Of a DNA stretch of 64,000 nucleotides, positions 8,738 to 21,620 are shown piece by piece. A model generated the notes under the pieces. That model did not search any database and had not been told where the DNA came from. It saw nothing but the letters and a program-made list of their open reading frames with translations. The DNA comes from Triplophysa rosa (Eukaryota; Chordata; Actinopteri; Cypriniformes; Nemacheilidae). The DNA lies in contig NC_079914.1 in the NCBI RefSeq assembly GCF_024868665.1, positions 4,086,593-4,150,592 of the forward strand, in the 5' to 3' direction. The translations under genes were made by a program, and so were the position numbers. The stretch's first letter is position 1, and every line of letters begins with the position of its first letter.

Positions 8738-9720
8738 TAGGGCTGCAGCTATCGATTATTTTAGTTATCGTGTATTCTACTGATTTTCCATCGATTAATC
8801 GGGTATTCGGATAATAAGTACTTTTTCTTTATTAAAGAGCAATACTAAACATACAAGAGAAAATAAGACAGGTCTCTTAAAATGAACAACTAATTTGTTC
8901 CCTTTTTAGAAAAATTAATGTGTTTATTGCTGAAATTGCATACATTAATATCTGTGAAAACTAAACCCATTTAGTACATTCCATTGCCATATTATATTCT
9001 AAATGCAATATAGGCCTAATACAAATGTATAAATAAGAAACATTAATAAAAATAGAAATAATAATTTCTAAGGTAAACAACTAACTTCAGCTCATGTATG
9101 ACGCATTTAGTTTGTCTAAATTAGTTTTAGTTTATTTTTTACTATTAAATAGTAATATATTTGTCCACATAAAAATACAGAGTTAACCGGACTTTTATTT
9201 TGGCAGGAAGACGCTTATTTTTTAGTGTGTTAGCTTCACTCAGTAAAATGTTCTGACATAAACTCAGAGCAACTCGGGAGATGAAGTTCATGTCCTCATA
9301 AAGTGCAGTTCATTCACTCAGACACGCAGAACAGCCAGATGACGTGTAAATAACATGATTCGACATCCACTAACGTTAGTCCGAATCTAGTTTTATGGAC
9401 TCAATGCAGCTGGAAAACAAGTTTCACTCGCAAAATAGACTAAAACTAAGTAAAATAGCAGTTCACCATTTCAATAATCTATCACTTATTTATCAGCATG
9501 AGAAACACGTGTGAGCGTGTGAACAGACTAAAACGCGTGTGTCTCACGGGGAATGCGAGAGACTTGAGAGCCCTGTAACATGAATAGAGTTTAGCGGGCT
9601 GTGCGTCAGTAATAACGGTCCGTGGGGAGACGCAGTGCTCCGTGTGTACTGTAGTTAAATGGATTAAACAGCTTCCAGGCTTCTGCGTTTTGGGGTAAAA
9701 CGAAATTTTATCATATAAGT
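8738..9720 (+). repeat. hAT-like element with 'TAGGGCTGCA...ATCGATTA' terminus
   Basis: It begins TAGGGCTGCAGCTATCGATT, a terminus of a widespread fish hAT family with ATCGATTAATCG-type sequence. The right end is not visible as a clean inverted terminus, so 9720 is approximate. The body has no coding capacity. I could not find the matching 8-bp duplication of ATGTGATC downstream. Confidence 0.5.
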
Positions 9721-9732
9721 ATAATTGCTGAT

Positions 9733-9771
9733 TTATTATTATTATTATTATTATTATTGAGTTATTATTAT
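9733..9771. repeat. (TTA)n microsatellite
   Basis: Run of TTA/ATT triplets with one GAG interruption. Confidence 0.85.
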
Positions 9772-11116
9772 ACTTGTTGACTGTACATTATCCTTTACAG
9801 ATCTCTTATTTTATATCAAAGTACAGTATGTGCCAATAACTTTACAGTGGTATTGTAGATCTGGAAAAGAATGCTGCACTGCTTATTTTACCATCCTCAT
9901 TTTGCCAAAATAGCGGATTTCACTTCTGTCTATTCAATGTAAGTTTTATAAGTTAACAGTGTTTTTTATTTTATTAATAGAAACAAAATCTCTCATCCTC
10001 CTGCTGTTCCAAACTGTATGACTTTTATGATAAGTAGATGTTTGGGAATATTAATGAATTGATAACCACAGTCAACATTTACTTCAATTGTATGGTAAGA
10101 ACGATAAAATGATAATGAATGACATCATTTGGTGTCTTGTGTCATACAGGTTTGGGATAAAATGGGGGTTGACTGAATCTCAATGAGGCTTTTATTGTAT
10201 TCTCAATTACTCACTACATGTTTAATATTTTTCCAACTTACAAGATTCAGCAAAGCTATTAACAGGAATAATTCTTTGTTGCACTTAAAGACCCCCAGTT
10301 GTGAAGTCATGGAACTGACAGAGGTCCTGTCTGTCCTGTTTCTCCTGTTTTTTACCCTATGGACTATACCTCCCATCATGCTCCACGCTCCCTCATCTTT
10401 TCCTCGTCTCCCATCAACCTCACCTGTCAGCGATACCCTCATCACAGAGACTGTATATATACCCTCCCTGTTCCTTTGTTCATTGTCAAGTCTTGTCTAT
10501 ATAGTCTGCAATTACGTTGTGTTCTCCAGTGAATTCTTTTGTTGTGTTTTGTTGTTGTGCTTTAAAACATATACTGTAGTATTGGATATCTCTCCGACTG
10601 TGTGTCTGTGGCTGCATACATGACACTTAGCTGTCTATTTTTTATTCATTGTGATATATGCAAAACCCATCCTTCGCACAAAAAATGTCATCGAGCACTG
10701 TTTGTTTAAACTTATTAGTGGCTACAAGACTGTCTATCTGGCTTCCCAAATTATACAACCAACTTATACCATGGTATTTTATGAGTTGTATTGCCATAAT
10801 GAACCTTATAGTACTTCTGGTTAATGGCTTAATGTCAATTTCTTAAGACTTAAGCTTTAATGCTGTTATGAATGTTATGTTTTTATGTTATTTTGTTCAT
10901 TTAAGTAGCTACTTAATTATAGTCCTGAATGATCAAACACAAAAACACAAAAACATGTTGTTTCATAGTGATTATTCTGAATTATAATTTATATGCTATT
11001 ATTTTTATCATTTATGGTTGAAATGTGTGTCATGTTTACAGTCATTAAATCTGTTACTATTTAATAATAAGTCATTCTGCTGTGGTTATTTAAACTGTCA
11101 AAAATATGTCAATAAT
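9772..11116. other. Intergenic, possibly repeat-derived near 10340-10625
   Basis: No gene is supported. The pyrimidine-rich segment 10340-10625 (CTCCACGCTCCCTCATC... CTGTATATATACCCTCCC) resembles a dispersed repeat more than unique DNA, but I cannot name it. A 146-codon open frame there looks fortuitous. Confidence 0.4.
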
Positions 11117-11359
11117 AGAACCTTTTCACAGTCGACAAATAACCCTATAAGGTTCTATAGACTAGAGCACCATTTTTGTTGAAGCAATAAAGTGCTACGT
11201 GGCACCTCTTATGGTTCTACATAGCACCATTTGATACAGGTGCTATATAGCACTTTTAAAAATAGGTGCTATATATAGCACTAAAAACGGTTCCCCTATG
11301 ATTACGAGCCAAAGAACCACTTTTGGTGCTATTTAGCACTATTTTTTTCTTAGAGTGTA
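11117..11359 (-). repeat. 'GGTGCTATATAGCACC' MITE
   Basis: It contains several palindromes of the type GGTGCTATATAGCAC and paired GGTTCTA/TAGAACC motifs, ending CTTAGAGTGTA. Fragments of related elements are at 2690-2745 and probably 19035-19142. Confidence 0.6.
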
Positions 11360-11645
11360 TCATAACATGGAAAAGGTATCATTTTGCCTCTCCATTAACC
11401 TTTTTAAGGACATGGTTATTTTGTTTGGTAAGAAATAGCTACAATTATCTTTGAGAATGAGAAAGGTAACACATTATTTCCCATTATTTCATTTTATCCT
11501 GCATAATTTCCTCACAATTCTTTTAGCGGGTGGAAATGCCACCACCATTAAACTGTTTTTAGGACACGGCAAGATATTTTTTGTAACTTGTTCCATTTAG
11601 AGATGTTTGTAAACCCACCTAGCCACCCGATGCAGAGATAATGAA

Positions 11646-11903
11646 TACACTGAAAAAACAACTAATAGGATTTACTTAATTTTTTGTTATTTGCGCAAGT
11701 TTTTGCACACAGTTTATTTAAGAAAATTGTACTTCAAAAAACTGTGTGCAAAAACTTATGTAAAAATGTAAAAAAAAAAAAACATTTGCAAAATCATGAC
11801 AAAATAAAAATGTAAAAATTTACTTAAAATAACTGTACACAAAAACTTGCGCAAATGAACACAAAAAAGTAAGTAAATCCTATTAGTTATTTTTTTCAGT
11901 GTA
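11646..11903. repeat. MITE with long TIRs, CACTGAAAAAA ends, TA target
   Basis: The left end TACACTGAAAAAACAACT and the right end ATTTTTTTCAGTGTA are inverted. Inversion continues through AATAGGATTTACTTA/TAAGTAAATCCTATT and TTGCGCAAGTTTTTG/CAAAAACTTGCGCAA. TA on both sides suggests a TA-duplicating (Tc1/mariner-like) mobiliser. No coding region. Confidence 0.8.
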
Positions 11904-12756
11904 TAAATGGGCTATAATAATAACCACACAAAATGACCGGCATTGAGAACTATAATAAATATTATATTCAGTATAATATAGCAGCTCTTAATATGCACCC
12001 TAAAAAAGTCAAATATCGCAATTCAGATTGCATGCATTGTACTGTATTGAATTGCAGGACAATTTAAACATTAATGTCAAAATTTAAACATTAATGTCAA
12101 TTTTAATCATACTTTAGTTTCTGAATCACGTGTAGAAAAGAAAGTGCAGTGGTTGCTGTTACATTAAATGCACTTTTAGACTCCTGATTTTATTGTCAAG
12201 TCAGTCATGGTCCTCAAGTGCATTCCCTTACAACTCATGCGACTTCCTTGTGTCCCCGGGTCTCGACTTCATAATGGATTATCGAAGCCTAATCCGATTG
12301 ATGCTGATCCATCAATGTCAACATCAGACACGGGATGCCACGCTTGTTTCACCGGGTGGCAGGTTTTCGTGCAGACCTCGTAGGCCTCAATTTGGTTTGC
12401 GGATAAACAAACATAACGACTCTCCTCTGAAGAAACAGATTGTGGAACAGCTGGTACCAATGAGCAGAATCATAAAAGCATGTAACTGCTTTGTGTCTAA
12501 AAAACTGTGGTAAATACTCTTCATTGTCCCGAAACCAACCATCTTTTGTGCCAATGTGGAAACTTTCACTTAGGTCCAAGAGAGTCTCTTTAAGACCATG
12601 AAACCAAAATTGGAATTTTCTCTGTATGTTTGTGTACTTCTAAAATTGGACAAAATGAAATTTTAGCAGACTTTCATTTTGGGTTAAATAGAATAAAAAT
12701 AAGAATGACTTGTCTTTGCCATTGGGTGTGCAAATTTGATCCCTATTTTCTTAAAG
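11904..12756. other. Intergenic, no supported gene
   Basis: AT-rich, with a short tandem duplication of ATTTAAACATTAATGTCAA at about 12063-12101. A 106-codon open frame at 12193-12513 shows no recognisable similarity. Confidence 0.45.
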
Positions 12757-12870
12757 CAGTGGTTCTCAACAAGAGGGCCATGGCCCCAGCTGCCTTATCA
12801 GAGAAAATGAAATACAGTTTTACAGTTTTTTTTTATTTCTAATTATTTAACCACTTTTATAATGAATGAT
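12757..12870 (+). repeat. hAT terminus fragment (CAGTGGTTCTCAAC)
   Basis: It starts CAGTGGTTCTCAACAAGAGG, the terminus of Charlie-type hAT elements. The right end is not identifiable. Confidence 0.5.
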
Positions 12871-12950
12871 CATTTTTCCATGGAAATCCAAGCTCTAAAA
12901 TATTTCATAGCTTAGAAATTTTTAGTTTTTATGAGCCTTTCAATATTGTC

Positions 12951-13391
12951 TTAAAGGAATCGTTCAATAAATAATAGAATTTATGTACATTTTGTAAAGC
13001 TTACTTACTTCATCCTCAATGTATTTGATTTCTTTTCTTCAGATAAAAATAAAATGATCCATCATCCATCATTAATATAGGTCCCAAAATGTATGCATCC
13101 TAGTAGTGGGTCAGAATGTAAGAACGTGTTTGTGAAAGAAAACAATGAATATTTCGAATTTATGTAGCAAAATTTAAACCAAGTGCTAAATCAAATCTCA
13201 TTGGTTCTCATGTCTCGTGATGGAATATGACAATTTATCACAAGACAAGTGAGAACCAATGAGATTATAAATTATCAACATGTCACCATATTTCAATTTA
13301 GCGTTAATGTTGTTTTCAATTTCGCTAAATAAGTCTGGAATGGCATAAGGGTGAGTATTTTTTTTTCATTTTTGGTGAACCATTCCTTTAA
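12951..13391. repeat. Palindromic MITE, TTAAAGGAATCGTTC ends
   Basis: It begins TTAAAGGAATCGTTCA and ends GGTGAACCATTCCTTTAA, an imperfect inverted pair, with TTAA at each edge. Internally, AATCTCATTGGTTCTCATG is inverted against GAGAACCAATGAGATT. Confidence 0.65.
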
Positions 13392-14407
13392 CCTGCCAAA
13401 TCACACATGAAAACATTTCTTCAAGTTTACAAGTAATTACTTTACAAAAAGTAATTAAATGGAGTTCTATCTGAAGGCCCTGGCATGTTAAGCCATAAGG
13501 CCAGACTATTTACCTGCCACCCTGCTGTCGACCTTTATTTAATTACCTCAACGCTAATGAACAGCAGCCATTCTCATAGACTTGCACTGCCGTCTGCCTC
13601 AAAGTATTGTTGAATTCCCCCCCGCCCCGCATCTAAACTCCTTGCTTATGGCTAGGGGCGTACAACAACAGGTTTTCATTAAATAAAAAATAAGATTTTG
13701 CCAAACATACCCACATAAACAACCTTTGTGGCCCCTCAGGAAAGATTGCAGGGCAATTCGACAGATCACACGCGAGTCATGCGGATTTGGGGATTTTCTC
13801 TATAGACACAGGCGAGAAGAATGAAGAGAGAGCGGCGATTGTTACTTGCTTTCTTTTCAATCGTGGATGTGAAGGCAAGTGTTGGCGGTGTATTGTGACA
13901 ACGCTGACAGCTAAGATTATAGTTGCTCATGGGCACGGCTCTCCAAATCACGTCTGATAAGGATGGGTTATTGAAACTGGTTATAGAAAGAGAAAGGAAA
14001 ATTAAGACGCTGTATAAACAACAATTACAGAGCGAAATATAGAGATTGTTGACACCATCACCCACCCAAACAGACAAGAGTTTGGCACTTTTATGTAAAT
14101 GTCCCTACTGTGGATATCGCTGAAATAGGTGTCCTGGGATGTCACAATGTCTCTGTTACAGCCCTAGATTTTGTACACAGCAACAAAAAAAAGAGAGACT
14201 GGCAGGAGGGTGCTTGAAGTGTTTGAGGAGCTCTTTATCTGTTATACTGTGTCCTAACCAGACAGGGTGCATTACACTACACTACAATTAAACATAACAT
14301 ATAAACAATGCTTCAATTAAATTTTTTTATTAAATTATGTGTCAAAGCAAAACCAAAAAAAACATGTTTGATGTGTAATATACTAATGGACCGTATGTAC
14401 TGTATAT
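13392..14407. other. Intergenic, no supported gene
   Basis: No gene recognised. A minus-strand open frame of 103 codons (13766-14077) has no recognisable domain. Confidence 0.45.
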
Positions 14408-14670
14408 CGGTGGTTCTCAAACTGGGGGCCCCGAGATGGATCCAGGGGGGCCTTATGAAAAATAGAAATTTATCATACATTTTTTGCAATCAAACTTCAT
14501 AAAAATACGACCACCAACCAAAAGAATTGAATTTCCCGGATAGTAAATGAATGTGTTTTTGGCTTAATTAAAATTCTAAAAGTTTAAGATAAGCCTTTAT
14601 TTGGGGGGGCCACAACGCAATGCACTCTACACAAAGGGGGCCTTACAACGAAAAAGTTTGAGAACCACTG
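14408..14670 (+). mobile_element. Non-autonomous hAT (Charlie-type ends), 8-bp TSD CTGTATAT
   Basis: Its terminal inverted repeats are CGGTGGTTCTCAAACT and AGTTTGAGAACCACTG, with an exact duplication CTGTATAT at 14400-14407 and 14671-14678. At 263 bp it has no transposase. The paired G-rich/C-rich subterminal segments (GGGGGCC...) are typical of the group. Confidence 0.9.
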
Positions 14671-14860
14671 CTGTATATAGAATATATATGTGGAGTAGCA
14701 ATTTGGACCAATAAGATTTCGCCAGCATAGTGGAAAAAAATATTTGGTTGGCAAAGGTGCCCCAGAGCTTTTTGCTTTCCTAAAATCTTCAACATATCAT
14801 CTTTTGTGTTCAACAGAACAAAAAAACTATACAATAATATAGTTATTATTATTATATTAT

Positions 14861-15007
14861 AAAGCAATAAGCCCCAAGAAGCAGTGGGTTACAGTGCATT
14901 TTATAACAGCTAAGGGCGTTGTGGCACGACGCGAAGCGGAGTGCCTAAAACCCCGTAGCTGTTATAAAATGCACTGTAACCCACTGCTTCTTGGGGCTTA
15001 TTGCTTT
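14861..15007. repeat. Perfect 51-bp inverted repeat, 45-bp spacer
   Basis: The left arm (14861-14911) and right arm (14957-15007) are exact reverse complements; both contain CCCAAGAAGCAGTGGGTTAC or its complement. The segment from 15007 to about 15175, with TTTTATAACGGCTTAGAACT and a final TGACCGTTTTATAA, looks like the rest of the same element. The spacer is rich in CG (GCACGACGCGAAGCGGAG). Confidence 0.85.
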
Positions 15008-15193
15008 TATAAAACGGTTATTCCATATGCTTAGCAAGGTTTCATAAAATAAAGTAAATAAAATGATATTTAGGCTTTGTGGTGCTGTCAGCCGTTATAT
15101 ATTGAGGTATTTTATAACGGCTTAGAACTCCGCTCAGCCAATCAGAATCAAGGACCAGAACTGACCGTTTTATAATTATTAATATACAATCAT

Positions 15194-15326
15194 TTTTTCT
15201 ATATGGTCGTCATTGATGCCCCAGAATTTGTGTTCATTAGAACAAAGACATTTGTACAGATTTGGAACAACTTGAGGGTGAGTAAATCATGACAGAATTT
15301 TCATTTTTTGGGTGAACTATCCCTAA
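15194..15326 (-). repeat. Palindromic MITE ('GGGATAGTTCACCC' family), 3' half
   Basis: The 3' half is recognised by AACTTGAGGGTGAGTAAAT, TTTTCATTTTTTGGGTGAAC and a final TATCCCTAA. Confidence 0.7.
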
Positions 15327-15975
15327 ACTGCTCATATTGGTTGTGTGCAGTATATACTTTAAATATGTTTCCTAATTTGTCTTTAAAAGTTCTGCAAGCA
15401 GTCTTGGATTTGAGTGGGCTTTAATTCTTGCCTGTAGGTGTCAACATAAAATGCATTAGGCTCTATTCCTCGATTGCCATTGAGGTAATGCTGGTGTTCT
15501 TAGATCTAACCTTTACTGGGAGTAATCTGCGGCCATTAACCCCATTCTCCATGTCACAATTCAAAAAGAAATGCTCTTGGTTGCTCTTTTCATGAATTAT
15601 TTATTCGGCTAAAGTTCTTCCTTTTAACAGTATCATCTGCGCTGCTGGACCTAAAGTTCATTTTACTGCGACCAGATTTACCGTTTAGTGTGCTCTGGAG
15701 AACAAAACACTCTTTTGAAATGGTTGCTGAATTATTCAGCATGTTGGTCATGTGACACTTTGTTTCTTATTTTTCTGAAATTTTAATTTGCACAGTAGTA
15801 CTATCAATATGATGGTACAAAAGAATAGAATAATACATTACTAGGCAGAATAGAGTGGTATTTAAACTATGGGCTACAGTTCCATGTCATAAGAGACACC
15901 AAGAAGTGAATATGACACTATGTCATACTACAGTTCAAACACTATATCATCAACTTTCTCGTTTCTGTCAATTCT
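15327..15975. other. Intergenic, no supported gene
   Basis: No coding or RNA gene, and no repeat boundary I can place. Confidence 0.45.
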
Positions 15976-16310
15976 ATGAAACAACTTGATCTCACGACAG
16001 TGCATATTCGTATGAATGCGTACTTTCTTATTCGTAAGAATGCGTACTTTCTTATTCAAGCCAGTGACTTTAGGTTAAGGGGTAGGGGAGGGGCTTCAAC
16101 ATGGCGTTTCTCTAATAATTGTCCACTGTAAAAAAATCCAGTTAAAAAAACGATAATATTCCGGCAGCTGGGGTGTTTTTCGTGTTATTTTACACCCACC
16201 TTTTTAATTTGCGTATTTCAAAAATACATGAAAAATATGTATAATACAACTGTAACTGTAAATCGTACGAACTGATACAAATGAGCTACTTCGTAAAACA
16301 GTTACGGATT
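15976..16310. repeat. Composite repeat fragment (CGTATGAATGCGTACT type with a nested MITE)
   Basis: It starts ACAACTTGATCTCACGACAG and holds a short tandem duplication GAATGCGTACTTTCTTATTC. It then has a CACTGTAAAAAAATCCAGTT segment typical of another cyprinid MITE and resumes with CGTACGAACTGATACAAATG. Boundaries are approximate. Confidence 0.45.
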
Positions 16311-19034
16311 TTCTTAAGATTAATAAAACATAATAGGTGCACTTCAATACAAGTTTAACAATAAAATATTGGCCTAAAAATTATTTGGAAAAACATAACT
16401 TAACCTAAACTAACATTTGAAATGTTGCCTTAGTAATAAACTGAAGTAAGGTTTGGTTGGGGAACTGAAATTGTTAAATGAAAATAAATAAAAGTTAAAC
16501 AAAAAATTAAATAAAAATAAATACATTTTATATAGCAGCATAAAAAAATAATAGAAATACAAAAGCACATTTTAAATTGCAAAAATTTGTTTACTAAAAT
16601 TAACACAGAATATACAAATAATTACTTATTTAAAACAATATTTTACAAATTTTTATACAATAAAACAAACAGAACTAAAATAACTCTGCTTCAATATGTC
16701 ATATCAGATAACCCTATGAACCCTGTTATGTAAAACACAATGGTCACCATTTACTTTGCATAACAATACAAGAGCAACTGAGGTATAAGTAATGTTCATA
16801 GGAAGGACATAATGTATTTATGAAACGCGCTTTGTATGGCAGTTTGTCCGTTTAGGGCTACTGTAGAAACAACTGTAAAACCCGACAAGTTACGGTAACT
16901 CAAATCGTTTGAGGAAACCGCTTGCCTTAAACCATTTAAGTTATTAAACTAATAAATGTGAGTATTGTAAACTCATTTACTTTGAGTTGAAGTTTACTTA
17001 TATTCATATTTGAGTTCACATAACAAATATTGATTGAGTTAAATTAACCTTTTTTAAGTTAAAGTAACTAATTTCATTTAGTGATTTTCACGGTTAGGTT
17101 TTGGTGTATGTAGATAGAAATAGCTTATTCTAAAGTAATAAAAACATGACACTTCATTATGTAAGGTCCTTAACACCCCTGAAGACATAGTTATGCATAT
17201 TATATTGCATTTCTCTCAATAGACCTCCAAAAAAATTCACATTGGACCTTTAAGTCTCTTATGCTGTGAAAGAGAAACCTCTGAGCAATGAACATCTCCT
17301 TTAGCATTTCCAGTCTCAGTGTGGTTTGCTAACAGCTACAGTATAGGGTACATATATGCAGACACCAATAGCACAGAAATATGTGACTGTCTGCTTTATC
17401 TTCACCCAAGATTTCACACTATTAGCACATTGAAACACTTTATGCTAATGTTTCTTCTGAGACCCTGTTAATGGACTCATAAGCCACGACTAAGAGAGGG
17501 CCAGACATTATGCAAAGCTTCCATAGAACCACTGATGTTACACTAAACACTCATTCTAGCTTGTTGTTTTTCAATAAAGCCATAAAGCAGAACTCTGGCT
17601 CTGAATGTACAAAAACAAATTAAGAAGGACCGTTAAAGGAGTTTTTCATCAAAGGAATAATGCAGCTCTTTTGCATTCACCAAAAGTTCTGTATTTATTC
17701 TCTTGGTTTCCATCCGCTATGAAAATCTGATTTGTTCAGATTCAGAAATAGTTAAAAATGTCAATGACAAAAACTTTTGGTTCTTGCTTATGTTAATGTG
17801 ACAGCGATGTGTCCGCTGTCGGTATGTCAACGTATGGGACATTTTTCGGTGAATAACAACTTTTTTGTTGTTTTTTTGTTTTGCTCCGTTCCTCACAACT
17901 CCTCAAAACTATCCTATAGAATCAGAAGAGGTCACTGTTGTATGAAAAAAGAAGCATACATATTCTAGGCTGCCCGATATTAAGAAATCAGACATGCGAA
18001 AATCATTAAGTGCTTCAATTTGAACAATATTAAAATCATTTAAATGTTAAACATTATTTAACCAACATGCGTTTCACATTCTTTCTGATCATCTTGAACT
18101 AAAACTTTGACTATCCATAAGTATTACAATCATTCTGATATTGTAAAGCACTACACATTTGCGATATATTGCACATTGTACATTGTATATTGATATATTG
18201 TGCCTTAATGTGTTCCATTTTTAAGTGTTTCAAGAAGTGAATTTCACCGTTCATGTCGTGTGTTTGAAACTACATGAGGGTAGTAAATATGACAAAATTT
18301 GCATTTTGTTTAATTCATACAGTTTGTATTTGCCTCGACTTGGTGTAACTGCTAATGCTGGTTATTGCTTTGGTATTAAAGAGGGATGTTCTCGTTTTGG
18401 GATTTATTTTGTAGGGAGACAGAGTTTCCCCAGGCTCTCATCAGCATCTGCAGGACATGAATTGGACACCTGCTGCCTCGTGTCAGCGCCTGTGTGGTGT
18501 TAAAGAGGACTAAAGTGACGAATGGTTCCACACTGGCTAGTAAAAGCAATCTCTTTCATCCAGCTCATATTAAACTAGGAGGTCTGCGTGTTTGTCTCTT
18601 GGGTAAGACAAACTCTTCAGGAAAAAGCAATTTATTGAGCCGGCGTGCTACGCCAGACGCCATGCATGTTTCACCAGTTGAATATTGGGATTTTTTGTGC
18701 CGTCAGTTTAAGCCGAGCTGCTCTCAGGTTCATTATGTCGTTTAGCAGTGTGCTGTACTGATTTATAGATTTGTATGGCTGTGATGTATGAAGTGTTGGA
18801 AGTAATATAAACCTTGTTTTGGTCTGAAGTTTATCCCTTATAGTAAATGATTTCATGTCATGTTAAATATGTTACTTAGAGCTGAGATAAATGAAATAAT
18901 CCTTGGAGAAGTAAAGGTAAACATATGTCAAAATATCTGATGTAGACTGATGTATTATGCAAATTGTTTAACTAATAATATCAATAGTTAGTGGGTAAAT
19001 TAATTCTATTTTATGCTGTTGCAGACAACATCTG
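16311..19034. other. Upstream intergenic DNA, no supported gene
   Basis: AT-rich. The segment 16870-17080 has repeated TTGAGTT/AACTCAA motifs and looks like an old palindromic element. Around 18410-18560 the composition is more balanced but no exon can be defined. A 92-codon frame there has no recognisable domain. Confidence 0.4.
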
Positions 19035-19142
19035 AAGGTTGCCACAAAGAACCTTTTGTGAAACAGAAAGGTTCTTTGGATGTTAACGGTTCTTTATGGA
19101 ACCATTTAGACGAGAAAGGTTCTTCTATGGCATCGTGAAGAG
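19035..19142. repeat. GGTTCTTT-type MITE fragment
   Basis: Alternating AAGAACCTTTT, AAAGGTTCTTTGG and ACGGTTCTTTATGG, ending AGAGTGTA. Probably related to 11117-11359 and to a poorer copy at 35985-36150. Confidence 0.5.
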
Positions 19143-19149
19143 TGTACAC

Positions 19150-19550
19150 CAAGGTTATTATAGTTAACTAAAATTAAAAATATGAAAACATTTCTATTGA
19201 AATCAAAATATAAGATAAATATTATATAAAAAAAGATTATTTAAAAATTAAATTTAAGTGAAATAAATGATAATAAAATGTTAACTAAAAATAACAGAAA
19301 CTAAACAAACTAAAAATAAAAATAAATGAAACTTGTATAGCAATATAAAAATAAACAAATAATAAATGTACAAAATCAAATAACAAAATTGCCAAAAATC
19401 AAACCAGATTATACATGAAATTTAAACAAAAAAAATAGACAAATAAACAGATTAAAAATAAAATAACGAATCAAATTTGTTATATTAAAATGTATATAAA
19501 TAACAAAAACAAAATATAAAAAATTGCAATAAAATGCAATAAAAAAGCTG
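19150..19550 (+). repeat. hAT-like AT-rich repeat (CAAGGTTATTATAGTT end)
   Basis: The left end CAAGGTTATTATAGTTAACT matches, in inverted form, the end of the complete element at 57234-57597. The A-rich interior also matches in style. The right end is degraded and approximate. Confidence 0.5.
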
Positions 19551-20989
19551 ACATACCATGATTTACGTGTGGATATTTAAGAATTACGTTTAAAAAATGT
19601 ATTTAAATCTAGCTTTTTTGCTGTTCAGTGCTTTTAGAAATGATAAGACATACATTGTGACAACAATGCAGCAGATTACTGCTGAAAATATTTATTATGT
19701 TTTAATAAGTTAACTTTTTTGATTCAGACATGTTTAGTGGACCGTGCTTAAAGCTTAAATTCAGTTCCAAACATAGCCAAGGTGATAAATTGGACATCTA
19801 GATACTCTGCTAGGGCCGTGTGAGGAACCGAATTCATTCATCCACTAAAATCCCCTTTGACACAAATTGGTTAAAAGTAATAGCAAAAATGAGTCAGAAA
19901 AGTAAAGTTGCTTCTGAGAAAAGCTCCAGCATCATTTGTTTGCAGATGTCGCTTTCATTGATATTTTGTTTGACATTCATGCATTTTTAAACATGCCTTT
20001 AGTGTTCAAACTGTTTCTCAGCTCACGTTTACGACATATGTATCACCCGTAATGCAATAAAACTTAGAGATTGTACTGTGGCCTTCCAATGAACCCATTT
20101 TTCAAACAACTCAAGTGCAGAATTCATGTTCAGATGCTTGTGAGATATAGCGTCGCTGACGTGTCATGCGTCCCCATTTCTCTCCCAAGATGCTATTGGC
20201 TGAGCTCTGTGCTCGAACAGTTCTCGAAAACTAAATGATCCTGTTATACTGGTGCTGGCGGACCGTTGCCAACAAACTAACTAGCTGGTAAATAGGAAAA
20301 GGGGCCTGCCAACTTTCTGAGGAGGACCTAAAATGTGCCTCCATGATTAATTTTGCTAATATATTACGCTAGTCTGCAAATCTCACAATAATGATCTGTT
20401 GTCTCCTTATTCATGTTGATAAGAGTTTAATTAAATTAGAGCTTGAGGAAGATGCCCGCTGGTCACGCGTAGATTTTCTACATCGGCGATGACAAATGTT
20501 TGAGTTGGACACGGATACCTGCAGGTGTCGATGTGTTCGTTTGGATAGCATGTGTAATTTGTATCACTGTGTTAATCGTGAAGGATGGCGGTTGTTACTA
20601 TTTTATATGGTTTTTGCATAATTTCCAAACTAAAAAAAAAGGAATTATTCATTTCTTATGTCACATTGAGTGTGAATAATAATATACGTCTTAAAGGTAG
20701 TTATAAATGTTTTCGATTCAAGACACATGCCACTTGAAGTCCTGGTGCACTATATTAAGTCCACCATCACCATTTAAAGACAAAATACTGTATAATGGAG
20801 GAGGGCATTGACTATTATTTCCGTTTTAAGTTGGATGACCATTACTTGAAGCTATCGGATGCCTGATTTTACATCTATATGGACAATTCTGAAAATTTCA
20901 TCCTTAAGATTCAAAAATCTAGTAATGTTTTCACCATACTGATCAGATGTCAATATTTGGTGGTTAAAATAGCCATATGAAGTCTCTCT
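19551..20989. other. Intergenic, no supported gene
   Basis: Single-copy-looking AT-rich DNA. No gene recognised. Confidence 0.4.
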
Positions 20990-21620
20990 TAGTTTTTAAA
21001 GCATATTGTATGTGAATAGTCACATCCATAATGCAATTGTCACCTTCATAACGGTCCATATTCCTCATAAATGGGCACATGAAAATTAAAATATAATAAC
21101 TGTATTATGATCCATGAATAGTCATCCCTTCTCCATTTGTTGAGTATTACTGCTTCTGGTTTGTACATTTTAATTCACAGAAATCCTACAAAAATATGTT
21201 GTCTCCCGAAATGTGTGTCCTTTTTTTGTCACATCCATAACACATTATTTTGCTCCCTTTTAAAATATCTCATGCATACACTGATATTGTTCTGATGTCT
21301 AAAATCTAAACAGATGATTTAATATATTGGTAATAAATACATGAGAATTTATAGTTCAAGTTTTTGTTGTTGTTGAAAATGTCACCTCCATAACGCTGGA
21401 CTTGGCCAAATGCAGATCAAATAGAAGCAATAAAATATAGTCACTACCGTAGCCTGTTTGTTTCTGAACCATCATCAAATGTGTAATTTCATGATCTTCC
21501 GTGTTCTTAGTTCTGTTGGAAAAGGCTACTGCTGTAAGGAATTTTTCCAAATTCCTGAGTATAAAACTTTGGCACATAACTTGTGATGAGACACAAGACG
21601 ACACCCCACACATTTTTGCA
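20990..21620. repeat. Region with recurring CACATCCATAA motifs
   Basis: GTCACATCCATAA and close variants (GTCACCTTCATAA, GTCACCTCCATAACG) recur near 21020, 21040, 21229 and 21381. It looks like a dispersed repeat whose edges I cannot fix. Open frames on the minus strand here have no recognisable domain. Confidence 0.35.

Noticed and set aside
10183..10623. 146-codon open frame
   Set aside because: It is rich in Leu/Phe/Ser from pyrimidine-rich DNA and probably repeat-derived; no domain, no splice signals considered convincing.
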